Assembly (NCBI GenBank): GCA_963797765.1
Contig: CAWCQU010000007.1
Location: forward strand, 473,621-537,620
Direction of reading: 5' to 3'
DNA: 64,000 nucleotides
Source: JBGPTK01 sp963797765
GTDB taxonomy: Bacteria > Acidobacteriota > Terriglobia > Acidiferrales > UBA7541
The position numbers and the translations under genes are program-made. The notes under the pieces were generated by a model. The model made no database searches. It was not told where the DNA came from and saw only the letters and a list, made by a program, of their open reading frames with translations. Positions 27,678 through 36,069 of the stretch are shown here, piece by piece. Numbering within the stretch: position 1 is the first letter of the stretch; each line of letters opens with the position of its first letter.

Positions 27678-29774
27678 TCATGGTTGCGGCTCCGGTTTTT
27701 TCTTTTTGGATGCGGCAGGCCGGTGATGCGTTCCATGACCCGCCGCAGGCTTTTTCGCGGGCGCAGCGGCCGTTTCCGCCGGTTTTGGTTTCACCTTTGC
27801 GGCGGGCGCGGGAGCCGGTGGAGGAGCAGCCGCCGCTTTTTCCGCCTTCTCGACATCGCGATAATACTTCTGCAAAACGTAAAACGCCTGTTTATGCTCG
27901 CCGCGATCGGAAACCAATCCTTTGCGGTTGTGATAATCCTGAATTCCCGGCAGGGTGCGCCGCGGCGAATGAAAGTCCATCAGCACCCATGGCGACAGCC
28001 CCACCAGCGACGGCATCTGCTGAATCATCTTGATCTGGTGCTGGTATAAATTCACCTGGTACTTTTCGCTCCAGCGAGTCTGCGCATCGCCGCGATAGCC
28101 GAAAGGCGCGCCGCCGCCAAACTCACTCACGATCAGCGGCTTGTCGAAGCCCAGCTTCCATTGCATTTCATCGGCATCTTCGGGACGTCCTTCGTACCAC
28201 CCGAGATATTCGTTCAATCCCAGCACATCGAGATATTCTCCCAGCGGATCGTTCAGTACGCGCAGTTGCGGATCGGAATTATCGGTGCGGTTCATGGCCG
28301 AGGTAATCATCCGGCTGCCGTCGAGTTGCCGAGCATACTCCGCCAGCGTTTTGAGAAATTCCAGCCGGCCGGGCTCGTCGCGCGTTTCATTGCTAATCGA
28401 CCAGAAAATCACCGACGCCCGGTTCTGGTCGCGCGCCACCACATCGCGCAATTGCTCCTGCGCGTTTTCGAGTGTGGCAGGATTTTTCCAGTCGACGGTC
28501 CAGTAGACAGGAATTTCTTCCCACACCAGCAAACCCATTTTATCCGCCTGCCGGATCATCTCTTCGTTGTGCGGATAATGAGCCAGGCGCACAAAATTGC
28601 AACCCAATTCTTTCGCCCAGCCCAAAAGCGTTTGATCGTCTTTCGGCGTCAGACCGCGCCCCCCGCGAAACGGCGCTTCCTCATGCATCGAAATACCGCG
28701 CAAGAAAATCGGCTTGCCGTTCAGGAAAATCGTGTCACCGTAAGCCTTCACGTTGCGAAATCCGATTTGATCCTCAACCTTGTCTCCAGACGACCGAATC
28801 ACCACGCGATACAGCTTCGGACTCTCGGGCGACCACAATTCCACTCGCGCCGGAAAATTAAATTCCGCCATTCCATTCGCGTCCGAAAAAGTGGTCGACT
28901 TGATGGCAAGTTCCGGAATTTCCAGCGTCACTTTCACCGGGTCGCTGGCTCCGTTCAGCTTGATCACGGCATCCACTTCCGCCATCTCGTTTTTCTGCAA
29001 CTGGACGGAATAATCCTGCACAAATATTTCCGGCACTTCCACGATTTCAACGCTTCTTGTCAGCCCGCCAAAATTCCACCAATCCGTTTCCATCGCCGGA
29101 ACCGCGTCCGGCCGCCGCTTGTTGCTCACCTCCACCACAACGAAATTCATGCCTTCGATAATCTGGTCGGTCACCTCGAAATTGAACGGAGTAAATCCGC
29201 CCTGATGCTCTCCCAATTGTTGACCGTTCATGTAGACGGTGGCTTGCTCGTCGGCCGCGCCAAAATAAACGAACGAGCGCATGTTCAGTTTCTTGTGATA
29301 TTTGAAGGTTTTCTCGTACCACACCGCGCCCTCATAGAAAAAAAGCTGCGGCCGCTGCGAATTCCAGTCCCCTGGAACATTCAGCGAGCCCGATTTATCG
29401 AAATCGTATTCCACCAGATCGCTTTTATTCTGCGGCTTGCGATTTTCGTAGAAACGCAGATGCGTGCCCACTTCGTAGGGATCGATAATGGCTTTCCACG
29501 GCCCATTCAGGCTGATCGTGCTTCGCCCCGAAACATTCGCGATTAAATTCGCCGGCGCTGGTTGCCCCGCCGCGCCAATTGCCATCAAAAGGAATAAGAA
29601 AAATACGAATGATATGCGCGCGAGGTATTGGGTCAGGTTGACTATCCCAGCCGGCCCTGGTAGCACAGGCACTCCTGCCGGTGCGCTTTTGTCCGAAAAT
29701 TTTCTTGGTGCCCAGCTAAGAGTGGCTTTGCTACTTAAAACGGTTTTGATCCTTCGATTCAATGTGATCTCCAT
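27678..29774 (-). CDS. Exported glycoside hydrolase family 2 (beta-galactosidase/beta-glucuronidase-like)
   Basis: 698 residues; ATG 29774 follows GGAAGGG. A hydrophobic signal (ISFVFFLFLLMAIGAAG, about 54-70) comes after an unusually long ~50-residue leader, part of which is encoded by a dispersed palindrome (29660-29684). The GH2 sugar-binding domain (about 85-240), Ig-like domain and TIM barrel follow. Acid/base is Glu463 (ISNE) and nucleophile Glu551 (IVSEFGGG). The last ~55 residues are an Ala/Pro/Lys-rich tail. It hydrolyses beta-galactosides or beta-glucuronides outside the cytoplasm; the exact sugar cannot be told. Confidence 0.9.
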   Translation of the reverse strand: MEITLNRRIKTVLSSKATLSWAPRKFSDKSAPAGVPVLPGPAGIVNLTQYLARISFVFFLFLLMAIGAAGQPAPANLIANVSGRSTISLNGPWKAIIDPYEVGTHLRFYENRKPQNKSDLVEYDFDKSGSLNVPGDWNSQRPQLFFYEGAVWYEKTFKYHKKLNMRSFVYFGAADEQATVYMNGQQLGEHQGGFTPFNFEVTDQIIEGMNFVVVEVSNKRRPDAVPAMETDWWNFGGLTRSVEIVEVPEIFVQDYSVQLQKNEMAEVDAVIKLNGASDPVKVTLEIPELAIKSTTFSDANGMAEFNFPARVELWSPESPKLYRVVIRSSGDKVEDQIGFRNVKAYGDTIFLNGKPIFLRGISMHEEAPFRGGRGLTPKDDQTLLGWAKELGCNFVRLAHYPHNEEMIRQADKMGLLVWEEIPVYWTVDWKNPATLENAQEQLRDVVARDQNRASVIFWSISNETRDEPGRLEFLKTLAEYARQLDGSRMITSAMNRTDNSDPQLRVLNDPLGEYLDVLGLNEYLGWYEGRPEDADEMQWKLGFDKPLIVSEFGGGAPFGYRGDAQTRWSEKYQVNLYQHQIKMIQQMPSLVGLSPWVLMDFHSPRRTLPGIQDYHNRKGLVSDRGEHKQAFYVLQKYYRDVEKAEKAAAAPPPAPAPAAKVKPKPAETAAAPAKKPAAGHGTHHRPAASKKKKPEPQP
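29660..29684. repeat. Dispersed palindrome, degraded copy inside the GH2 gene
   Basis: GTAGCACAGGCACTCCTG followed by CCGGTGC; matches the two palindromes at 34469-34492 and 34534-34557. Here it is translated as part of the N-terminal leader of the GH2 enzyme. Confidence 0.5.
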
Positions 29775-29973
29775 CGCCCTTCCAGCGAACGTCCATTAAT
29801 ACAAAGGCGCCGCCCGATGTCAAAGCCGGAGCGCCATCGAAGGGAAAATTTTATTGACAAGGCGGAATGGCGATGCCACAGTCTCGCGGGAGATAATCGA
29901 TATTGTACAGGGATTTTGCCGGATTTTCAGTGGCCGGACTTTCGTTTGCATCCGCACCGAATTCCTAGAAAGG

Positions 29974-30014
29974 CAGGCACGGGACCCTCGATGGATCGAG
30001 GCGGTTGGTGCCTG
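29974..30014. repeat. Nested hairpin upstream of the GH3 gene
   Basis: Outer arms CAGGCAC (29974-29980) and GTGCCTG (30008-30014) enclose inner arms CCTCGAT (29986-29992) and ATCGAGG (29995-30001) with a 2-base loop. It lies in the 362-base gap between the divergent GH2 and GH3 genes, about 120 bases before the GH3 start. Otherwise that gap holds no supported gene. It could be a leader RNA structure or a repeat remnant. Confidence 0.5.
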
Positions 30015-30136
30015 ATCATGGAAAGTAAGAAAGATGTTTACCGCGGAGACGTGGAGATCACAGAGAGAGAAATGCCGGAATGGTGGCGACGAGATTCAGT
30101 TGCTACAGGCGGAAATTTGCTCAAGCAGGTCCTAAG

Positions 30137-31459
30137 ATGACAGCCAAAACGATTCGCCGTTTCACACTGATTTTCGTGCTCAGCTTTTGTTTCCTGGCCA
30201 GCGCGCTTCCCGCGCCCACTTATAAGGCTGGAGCCCCCACAGCATCCGTCGCGAAAGCCGAGGCGCAAGCACGCGCTGAAAAAATCCTGAGCCAAATGAC
30301 GCCCGAGGAGAAAATCGATTATATCGGCGGGGTAGATAATTTTTTCATCCGTCCCATTCCGCGACTGCAAGTGCCCATCCTAAAAATGTCTGACGGCCCC
30401 CTGGGTGTTCGCGTTTGGGGTGCCTCCACCGAATATCCCGCGGGCATCGCCATGGCAGCAAGCTGGAATATTGCTGTCGAAAAACAAGTGGGCGAAATGA
30501 TGGGGATGGACGCGCGGGCTCGCGGAGTTCACATCCTTTTGGCGCCGGGCATGAACATTTATCGCGCTCCGATGTGCGGCCGGAATTTCGAATATTTCGG
30601 CGAGGATCCGTTTCTGGCGTCGCGCATGGCCGTCGCGGTAATCCAGGGAGTTCAGGACGAGGGCGTAATCGCCACCGCCAAGCACTTCATCGCAGATAAC
30701 CAGGAATGGGACCGCCACAACGTAAACGTGATCATCGACGAACGCACCATGCGCGAGATTTATTTGCCTGCGTTCGAAGCTTCGGTGAAGGAAGCTAAAG
30801 TGGGCGCGTTGATGGATTCTTACAGCATCGTCAACGGCGACCACATGACGCAGTCCGCGCACTTGATGAATGACATTGCCAAGAAGGATTGGGGATTCGA
30901 CGGTGTGATCATGTCGGATTGGACCGCTACGTACGATGGCGTGGCTGCCGCGAATGCCGGACTCGATCTCGAAATGCCCTACGCCAAATTAATGAATCAC
31001 GAAACGATGTTGGCGGCCCTTCGCGACGGAAAGGTTTCGCAAGCCACTATCGATGACAAAGTTCTCCGAATTCTGCGCAAGATGATCGAATTCGGATTCT
31101 TTGATCGCCCGCAATTCGATCCGAATGCCTCGCTCCTCAATCAGCAAGCCCGTAAAGTCGCCTTGGACGGCGCGCTGGGCGGCACCGTGCTTCTGAAAAA
31201 TAATGGGATTCTGCCGATCAATCCGGCCGGCCTCGATTCCATCGCGGTGATCGGGCCGCGCGCCTATCCCGGAGTTCCAGAAGGCGCGGGCAGCGCCAAA
31301 GTGGATCCATTAATTTCAGTCAGTTTTCTCGAGGGGATCAGCAATCGCCTGTTCGGCTCGAAAACCCGTCTTTATTATGCTTCGGGCGCCGCAAATCCAT
31401 CCGATACCTTCAGCGCCACTGAGTTCACCACCAAGCCGGGCGGCGGCGATCCGGCCTAA
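30137..31459 (+). CDS. Exported GH3 beta-glucosidase, N-terminal catalytic part
   Basis: Begins at ATG 30137 with a signal peptide (FTLIFVLSFCFLASALPAP). GH3 N-terminal TIM-barrel: LSQMTPEEKIDYIGG, GPLGVRVWG, CGRNFEYFGEDPFLASRMAVAVIQG, ATAKHFIADNQEWDRH and nucleophile Asp261 (VIMSDWTATYDG), then the alpha/beta sandwich domain (VLLKNNGILPINPAG...AVIGPRAYPG). The frame stops at 31459, but the next frame continues the protein without a gap; one missing C in a CCC run near 31450 explains it (DPGLTGEYF). The two parts together give about 846 residues. Confidence 0.9.
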   Translation: MTAKTIRRFTLIFVLSFCFLASALPAPTYKAGAPTASVAKAEAQARAEKILSQMTPEEKIDYIGGVDNFFIRPIPRLQVPILKMSDGPLGVRVWGASTEYPAGIAMAASWNIAVEKQVGEMMGMDARARGVHILLAPGMNIYRAPMCGRNFEYFGEDPFLASRMAVAVIQGVQDEGVIATAKHFIADNQEWDRHNVNVIIDERTMREIYLPAFEASVKEAKVGALMDSYSIVNGDHMTQSAHLMNDIAKKDWGFDGVIMSDWTATYDGVAAANAGLDLEMPYAKLMNHETMLAALRDGKVSQATIDDKVLRILRKMIEFGFFDRPQFDPNASLLNQQARKVALDGALGGTVLLKNNGILPINPAGLDSIAVIGPRAYPGVPEGAGSAKVDPLISVSFLEGISNRLFGSKTRLYYASGAANPSDTFSATEFTTKPGGGDPA

Positions 31460-32676
31460 CCGGCGAATATTTCAACAATCAGAATTTGACCGGCCAGCCC
31501 GCCCTGGTGCGCACCGATGCTCACGTCAATTTCAAGTGGGGAACCGGCAGCTACGCAGCGGGGGGACCGGCAGCGCACTATTCCGTCCGCTGGACGGGAT
31601 ATTACACGCCGAAAGAAGACGGTGAATACAATTTCTATGCCGCCGGGCGCGATGGATTCCGCGTGTTCGTGGATGATAAGCCTCTGATGGATGAGTGGGA
31701 GTGGGAAAGCACGGAATCGGAGTTGCAGACGCTCCATTTGGAAGCCGGGAAGCCATATAAAATCCGCCTGGAATATTTCAAGAACAACGGAAACGCCTCC
31801 TTCGGATTTGGCGTGATTTCCTCGCTGAATCCGGCGGTCGAGCAAGCCAAGGATGTGGCCGCCCGTGCCGGCGTGGTGATTCTCTGCATCGGGCTCGATG
31901 GCGACACGGAAGGCGAATCCCGCGACCGGAAATTCGAGCTGCCTGGCGACCAGCTCGCCTTGATCAAAGCGGTCCAGAGCGTGAATACAAATGTGGTGGT
32001 CGTGCTCACCGCCGGCGGAAACGTGGACATGACCGGCTGGAGCGATTCCTCCTCGGCGTTGTTGCACGCGTGGTACCCGGGCCAGGAAGGCGGCACCGCG
32101 ATCGCTCAACTGATTTTTGGCGACGTGAGCCCGTCGGGCAAATTGCCCGTTTCGTTCGAGAAGAAATGGGAGGACAGCTCGTCCTTCCACAGTTATTACG
32201 ATACGAATGGCGACAAACAGGTGAAATTTTCGGAAGGAATTTTCGTCGGCTATCGCCATTTCGATAAAAGCAACGTGAAGCCGATGTTTCCGTTTGGATT
32301 TGGCTTGTCGTACACCACATTCAAATATGGCAATTTGAAGATCAGCCCTTCCTCGACCAGTGGAGATCAGCCGGTCACCGTTTCCTTCGACATCACGAAT
32401 ACCGGCAAGCGCCAGGGTGCGGAAGTGGCGCAAGTTTACGTGACCGACGGGCATTCCAAAGTGGACCGGCCGGTGAAAGAACTGAAGGGTTTTGGCAAAG
32501 TAGATTTGAAACCGGGAGAAACGAAAAGCATCACCGTAACGCTGAATCGCCGCTCATTTTCCTATTACGACGTGAACAAGAAACAGTGGGTGGCCGATCC
32601 CGGCGAATTCGGCATTCTCGTCGGCAGCTCTTCGCAGAAAATCGAATTGACCGGAAAGCTGTCGCTGACGCAATAG
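31454..32676 (+). CDS. GH3 beta-glucosidase, PA14 and C-terminal part in a shifted frame
   Basis: Continues the protein begun at 30137: GLTGEYFNNQNLTGQP starts a PA14 carbohydrate-binding insert (about 31454-31830; TGYYTPKEDGEYNFYAAGRDG). The rest of the alpha/beta sandwich follows (VVILCIGLDGDTEGESRDR, which includes the acid/base region; LLHAWYPGQEGGTAIAQLIFGDVSPSGKLPVS), and last the fibronectin-III-like domain (VTVSFDITNTGKRQGAEVAQVYV). PA14 inserts are known in GH3 enzymes and shape the substrate pocket. It has no separate start site. Confidence 0.88.
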
Positions 32677-32769
32677 ATTCGCGCTTTTTCATCCATCGAA
32701 GTTTCACTTCTGTACACACGCATGTTTGTCGAAATTCGGGCCGGGCTCGAGTTGTCCTATCCTGTAAAA

Positions 32770-33378
32770 ATGCCTCCAATCAACCAGGACGCCGCCGTTG
32801 CTGTCCAGTCCGAACTCACGTCCGGCGAAAGCATCTTATGGACTGGCCAGCCGTCGACCTCGGTTATTTTTCACAAGGAAGACGCTTTGATGATTCCGTT
32901 CAGCCTTTTCTGGGGCGGCTTTGCGATTTTTTGGGAAGCTGCCGTCTCGGGATTTCGATGGACGCAAGTCAACGGCCGCTGGCCGCTGGGAATGCTCTGG
33001 GGAATTCCGTTTGTTCTGATCGGGCAATATTTGATTTGGGGAAGGTTTTTCTACACCGCATGGCTGAAAAAACGGACCTATTACGCGGTCACAAACCAGC
33101 GAGTTATTGTTGTCCAGGACGGCTGGAAACGAAAAATGGCCTCGTCCTTTATCGATTCGCTACCGTCTCTCATCAAGGAAGGCGGCTCGAGTGGTATGGG
33201 CATTCTGCGCTTCGGCCAAACACAACCGGCGTGGAATAACCGTCGCGGATTCGTAGCTTGGAACGGACTAAATGTTGGAGATGTTCCGACGTTTGTGGAT
33301 ATTGAGGACGTCGATTCCGTTTATCGCTTGGTTTCCGATCTGCGAGAAAAAGCGCGAACCAATAAATCAATATCCTGA
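32770..33378 (+). CDS. PH-domain-like membrane protein
   Basis: About 202 residues from ATG 32770 (MPPINQDAAVAVQSELTSGESILWTGQP); an earlier in-frame ATG at 32722 is possible. The pattern 'GE.ILW.GQP', two transmembrane helices (about 42-66 and 75-98), then RTYYAVTNQRVIVVQ matches bacterial PH-domain (bPH, YdbT-like) membrane proteins. Role unknown; such proteins are often linked to envelope stress or membrane homeostasis. Confidence 0.75.
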   Translation: MPPINQDAAVAVQSELTSGESILWTGQPSTSVIFHKEDALMIPFSLFWGGFAIFWEAAVSGFRWTQVNGRWPLGMLWGIPFVLIGQYLIWGRFFYTAWLKKRTYYAVTNQRVIVVQDGWKRKMASSFIDSLPSLIKEGGSSGMGILRFGQTQPAWNNRRGFVAWNGLNVGDVPTFVDIEDVDSVYRLVSDLREKARTNKSIS

Positions 33379-33398
33379 AAGCCGCAACTCGTCGCTTC

Positions 33399-34382
33399 TC
33401 ACCTGGGCTGCGCAGTCTTCACATACTCGGCGATCTGCGAGCCCGTCGCGAACCACACGTCCGGCTTCGATTTCATATATGCCACAAGTTGATCGAGATA
33501 TTTCATCGGCGCGCGATGCCCGCTCACATGCGGATGCAGCGTCAAAACGAATAGCGTGCCATCGTTATAAGCCCCGTCGAATTCTTCACGGAACAATTGA
33601 AATAAATGTTCGGGAAGAGGCATCGTGCCTCCGGGGCCTAGGTAAGGCGTCTCCGTCAGCGTCCAATCGATCGCCAACTCCACAATTCCCGTTGGCTCGC
33701 CGCCCGACATGATTTCGTAAGGTTCGTCCATCGCCTGCAGGCTGCTGTCATACAGGAATTTTTCCTTGCGCAGCAAATTTAGCGTGTTTGGGCTGAATCG
33801 CCACCCCGGTGCGCGGTATCCCACCGGGCGCTTTCCCGTCGCTTTCGTCAGGTAGTCGATGGCCTGTTCCATCAGCCGTTCCTCTTCGCCGGCATCGAGG
33901 CGCGGAGTGCTTTCGTGAATCCAGCCGTGCACGCCGATTTCGTTTCGCCCGCTCTTCTGGATCGCTGGAATCATTTCCGGATGCAGCAGCGCGCTGACCG
34001 CCGGAATAAAAAAGGTAGCCGGTACCTGGTAATGATCCAGCATCTTCAAAATTCGTGGCAATCCGGTCTGCGCGCCGAAGTCTCCTGCGGAAAGCGCGGT
34101 GGGCGAAGTTTCCCCCGCCGCCAATAAATACGATTCGTTATCCACATCAAAGCTCAGGCACACGGCCACCCGCGCGTTTCCCGGCCATGCGCGCGGCGTC
34201 AGCTTCTTTCCAACTCGAGCCATCGCCACAGCCTGCCGCAATTGTTCGTCGCTCCATTTCGTCCCCGGCTGCGCCGCCGCGCCCGTTTGTTGTTGTGCGT
34301 GGCCCGCGCTCGAACTCAGCAGCCAAACCGCCGCAGCAAGTGCAAGAATCGACCAGCAGCGAATCGTCCGCATCCGCATCAT
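33399..34382 (-). CDS. Exported polysaccharide deacetylase (NodB homology)
   Basis: About 327 residues from ATG 34382 (site GGGAGAA; the next codon is also ATG). Signal peptide (WSILALAAAVWLLSSSAGHA). The NodB domain has catalytic Asp in VCLSFDVDNES, metal ligands in VGVHGWIHEST-like HxxxH (EIGVHGWIHE), and RAPGWRFSPNTL. The C-terminal LTLHPHVSGH completes the active site. It resembles the PuuE/deacetylase branch acting on N-acetyl sugars or related amides. It lies next to amino-sugar genes, which fits a role in chitin or peptidoglycan sugar processing. Confidence 0.87.
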   Translation of the reverse strand: MMRMRTIRCWSILALAAAVWLLSSSAGHAQQQTGAAAQPGTKWSDEQLRQAVAMARVGKKLTPRAWPGNARVAVCLSFDVDNESYLLAAGETSPTALSAGDFGAQTGLPRILKMLDHYQVPATFFIPAVSALLHPEMIPAIQKSGRNEIGVHGWIHESTPRLDAGEEERLMEQAIDYLTKATGKRPVGYRAPGWRFSPNTLNLLRKEKFLYDSSLQAMDEPYEIMSGGEPTGIVELAIDWTLTETPYLGPGGTMPLPEHLFQLFREEFDGAYNDGTLFVLTLHPHVSGHRAPMKYLDQLVAYMKSKPDVWFATGSQIAEYVKTAQPR

Positions 34383-34468
34383 GGAATTCTCCCGTTCCAG
34401 TATTTCCAGCCGCGCGCTGGCGCCCGAATTGTAATCTACTCCGCGCCGCCGCGGACCAGTAGTTCCGA

Positions 34469-34557
34469 GTAGCACAGCCACTCCTGGCTGTGTGCACTTC
34501 TTCAACTCTAGGACACGTTCTGCAGAAAGGCCTCACAGGCAAGAGTGCCTGTGCTAC
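34469..34557. repeat. Inverted pair of dispersed palindromes
   Basis: Left unit GTAG-CACAGCCA-CTCC-TGGCTGTG (34469-34492), an 8-bp hairpin. Right unit CACAGGCA-AGAG-TGCCTGTG-CTAC (34534-34557), another 8-bp hairpin in opposite orientation. They share the same core and fill the gap between the divergent deacetylase and SIS genes. A third, degraded unit is at 29660. Confidence 0.65.
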
Positions 34558-34663
34558 TAGAATCGCCGCAGTATAACGAACTCACCGCCGCCCTCGCGCT
34601 TACCTTGCCCGCCGTGTTAAAGTTTCAGTCATCAACTGAATCGATTTTGTAGGGCATCGCGCC

Positions 34664-35815
34664 ATGACAAACCATCCTCGCGAATCCGGCCTTCCTGAAA
34701 GGACCGATTTCCCGCATTTCATGCTCAAGGAAATTTACGAGCAGCCGCGCACGATTCAAGAAACCATTCGCGTCCACGTAAACGGAAACCTGATTTTCCA
34801 TTCTTCTCTGGAGATGATCGAAAGCGTGCTGCTGAATTTTAAAAAGATCATCATCGCCGCCAGCGGTTCCAGCCGCCACGCAGGGCTGGCAGGCGAGATC
34901 ATGATCGAGGATCTTTCCGGCGTCGCTGTGGATGTGGAATATGCCAGCGAGTATTGTTATCGCTCCACGCACGCCTCCGCCGACCCGCTGGTCGTGGTGA
35001 TCACCCAATCCGGTGAGACCGCCGACACAATTGCCGCGCAGCGCGAAGCCCTCAACCGCGCCGCCCGCACGGTGGCCATTTCCAACGTAGCGAATTCGAC
35101 GATCGCGAACGAGGCAAACGCCACTCTGATCACCCAGGCCGGCCTCGAAAAGGCGGTCCCGGCCACTAAAAGTTTCACGGCCCAGTTGACCATCCTTTAT
35201 CTTTTCGCGCTTTTTCTCGCTCGCAAGCGCGGCCGCATGACTTCGGAAGTAATTCGCACTCACTTGAACGCCCTGTCCGCCGTGCCTCAGGGAATCGAAA
35301 AATATCTCGGTACCTGGGACAAGCAAGCCGACGAGTGTTCCTGGCTTTTTCAGCAGTCCAAAACATTTATCTTTTTAGGACGCGGCGTCCATTACGCCAT
35401 AGCGCGCGAAGGGGCATTGAAGCTGAAGGAAATTTCCTACGTTCAGGCGGAAGCGTTTCCCGCCGGCGAATTGCGCCACGGGCCCAATGCGATGGTGGAC
35501 GAAAAACTCACCGTCGTCGCTCTGGCTACGCGCGATACCGCTGATCCGGATTCCATGCTGCGTTACAAGAAAACCTACGGTGTGCTCGAATACGTCAAAA
35601 GCCACGGCGGAAAATCCGTAGTGATCGCCACCGATGGCGACAGCGAAATTCAACAAGTGGCCGAACGTGTAATCTTTGTTCCGCCCGCTCCCGAACTTTT
35701 GCTCCCCCTTCTCGAAGTGGTCCCGCTGCAGCTTTTCTCCTACCATTACGCAGTGCGCAACGGCTGCGACGTGGACCACCCGCGCCACCTGGTCAAAGCC
35801 GTAGTCACCGAATAA
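34664..35815 (+). CDS. SIS-domain sugar isomerase/deaminase (GlmS isomerase-like)
   Basis: 383 residues with two SIS domains (about 50-190 and 225-370): IIIAASGSSRHAGLAGEI, VVVITQSGETADTIAA, FIFLGRGVHYAIAREGALKLKEISYVQAEAFPAGELRHGPNAM, and the C-terminal DVDHPRHLVKAVVTE that matches the end of GlmS. The N-terminal glutaminase domain is absent, so it may run the reverse, deaminating direction or use another phosphosugar, like AgaS/FrlB types. The GH20 hexosaminidase and the SSF symporter follow, supporting amino-sugar catabolism. Confidence 0.9.
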   Translation: MTNHPRESGLPERTDFPHFMLKEIYEQPRTIQETIRVHVNGNLIFHSSLEMIESVLLNFKKIIIAASGSSRHAGLAGEIMIEDLSGVAVDVEYASEYCYRSTHASADPLVVVITQSGETADTIAAQREALNRAARTVAISNVANSTIANEANATLITQAGLEKAVPATKSFTAQLTILYLFALFLARKRGRMTSEVIRTHLNALSAVPQGIEKYLGTWDKQADECSWLFQQSKTFIFLGRGVHYAIAREGALKLKEISYVQAEAFPAGELRHGPNAMVDEKLTVVALATRDTADPDSMLRYKKTYGVLEYVKSHGGKSVVIATDGDSEIQQVAERVIFVPPAPELLLPLLEVVPLQLFSYHYAVRNGCDVDHPRHLVKAVVTE

Positions 35816-35844
35816 CCCACCTCGCATCGAACTGTGTTGGACTT

Positions 35845-35890
35845 TGTAGGGGCCGGCTTCAGTTTATCCTGAGCTTCAAAGGACCGAGCC
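35845..35890 (+). repeat. Dispersed repeat copy
   Basis: GTAGGGGCCGGCTTCAG followed by TTTATCCTGAGC and TTCAAAGGACCG. It matches 40306-40352 and, inverted, 19651-19716. The surrounding 35816-36069 gap holds no gene. Confidence 0.55.
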
Positions 35891-36069
35891 TGGATTGTGC
35901 TTGTGGTCATTCCGAGCCCGTTTTCCGGGCGAGGAATCCAGGGTCGATCTAGAATGCTCGGGAAGTGGGGAATTTCTCGAGGGCTGATTTAAACTGTCAT
36001 TCCTTCGCAAAGCGTCTCTCGCCCTCGTCCTCCAATGGTGAAGTCAGCCGCCACATCGAGTCAGGCGTC

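Noticed and set aside
28161..29546. Long open frame on the plus strand opposite the GH2 gene
   Set aside because: Antisense shadow with no recognisable motif; GH2 catalytic residues are on the minus strand.
29817..30140. Possible 107-residue protein in the GH2/GH3 gap
   Set aside because: No ribosome binding site, composition not protein-like, and it covers the nested hairpin.
31440..31490. Programmed frameshifting in the GH3 gene
   Set aside because: No slippery heptamer or downstream structure; loss of one C from a CCC run is simpler, and similar breaks affect many unrelated genes.
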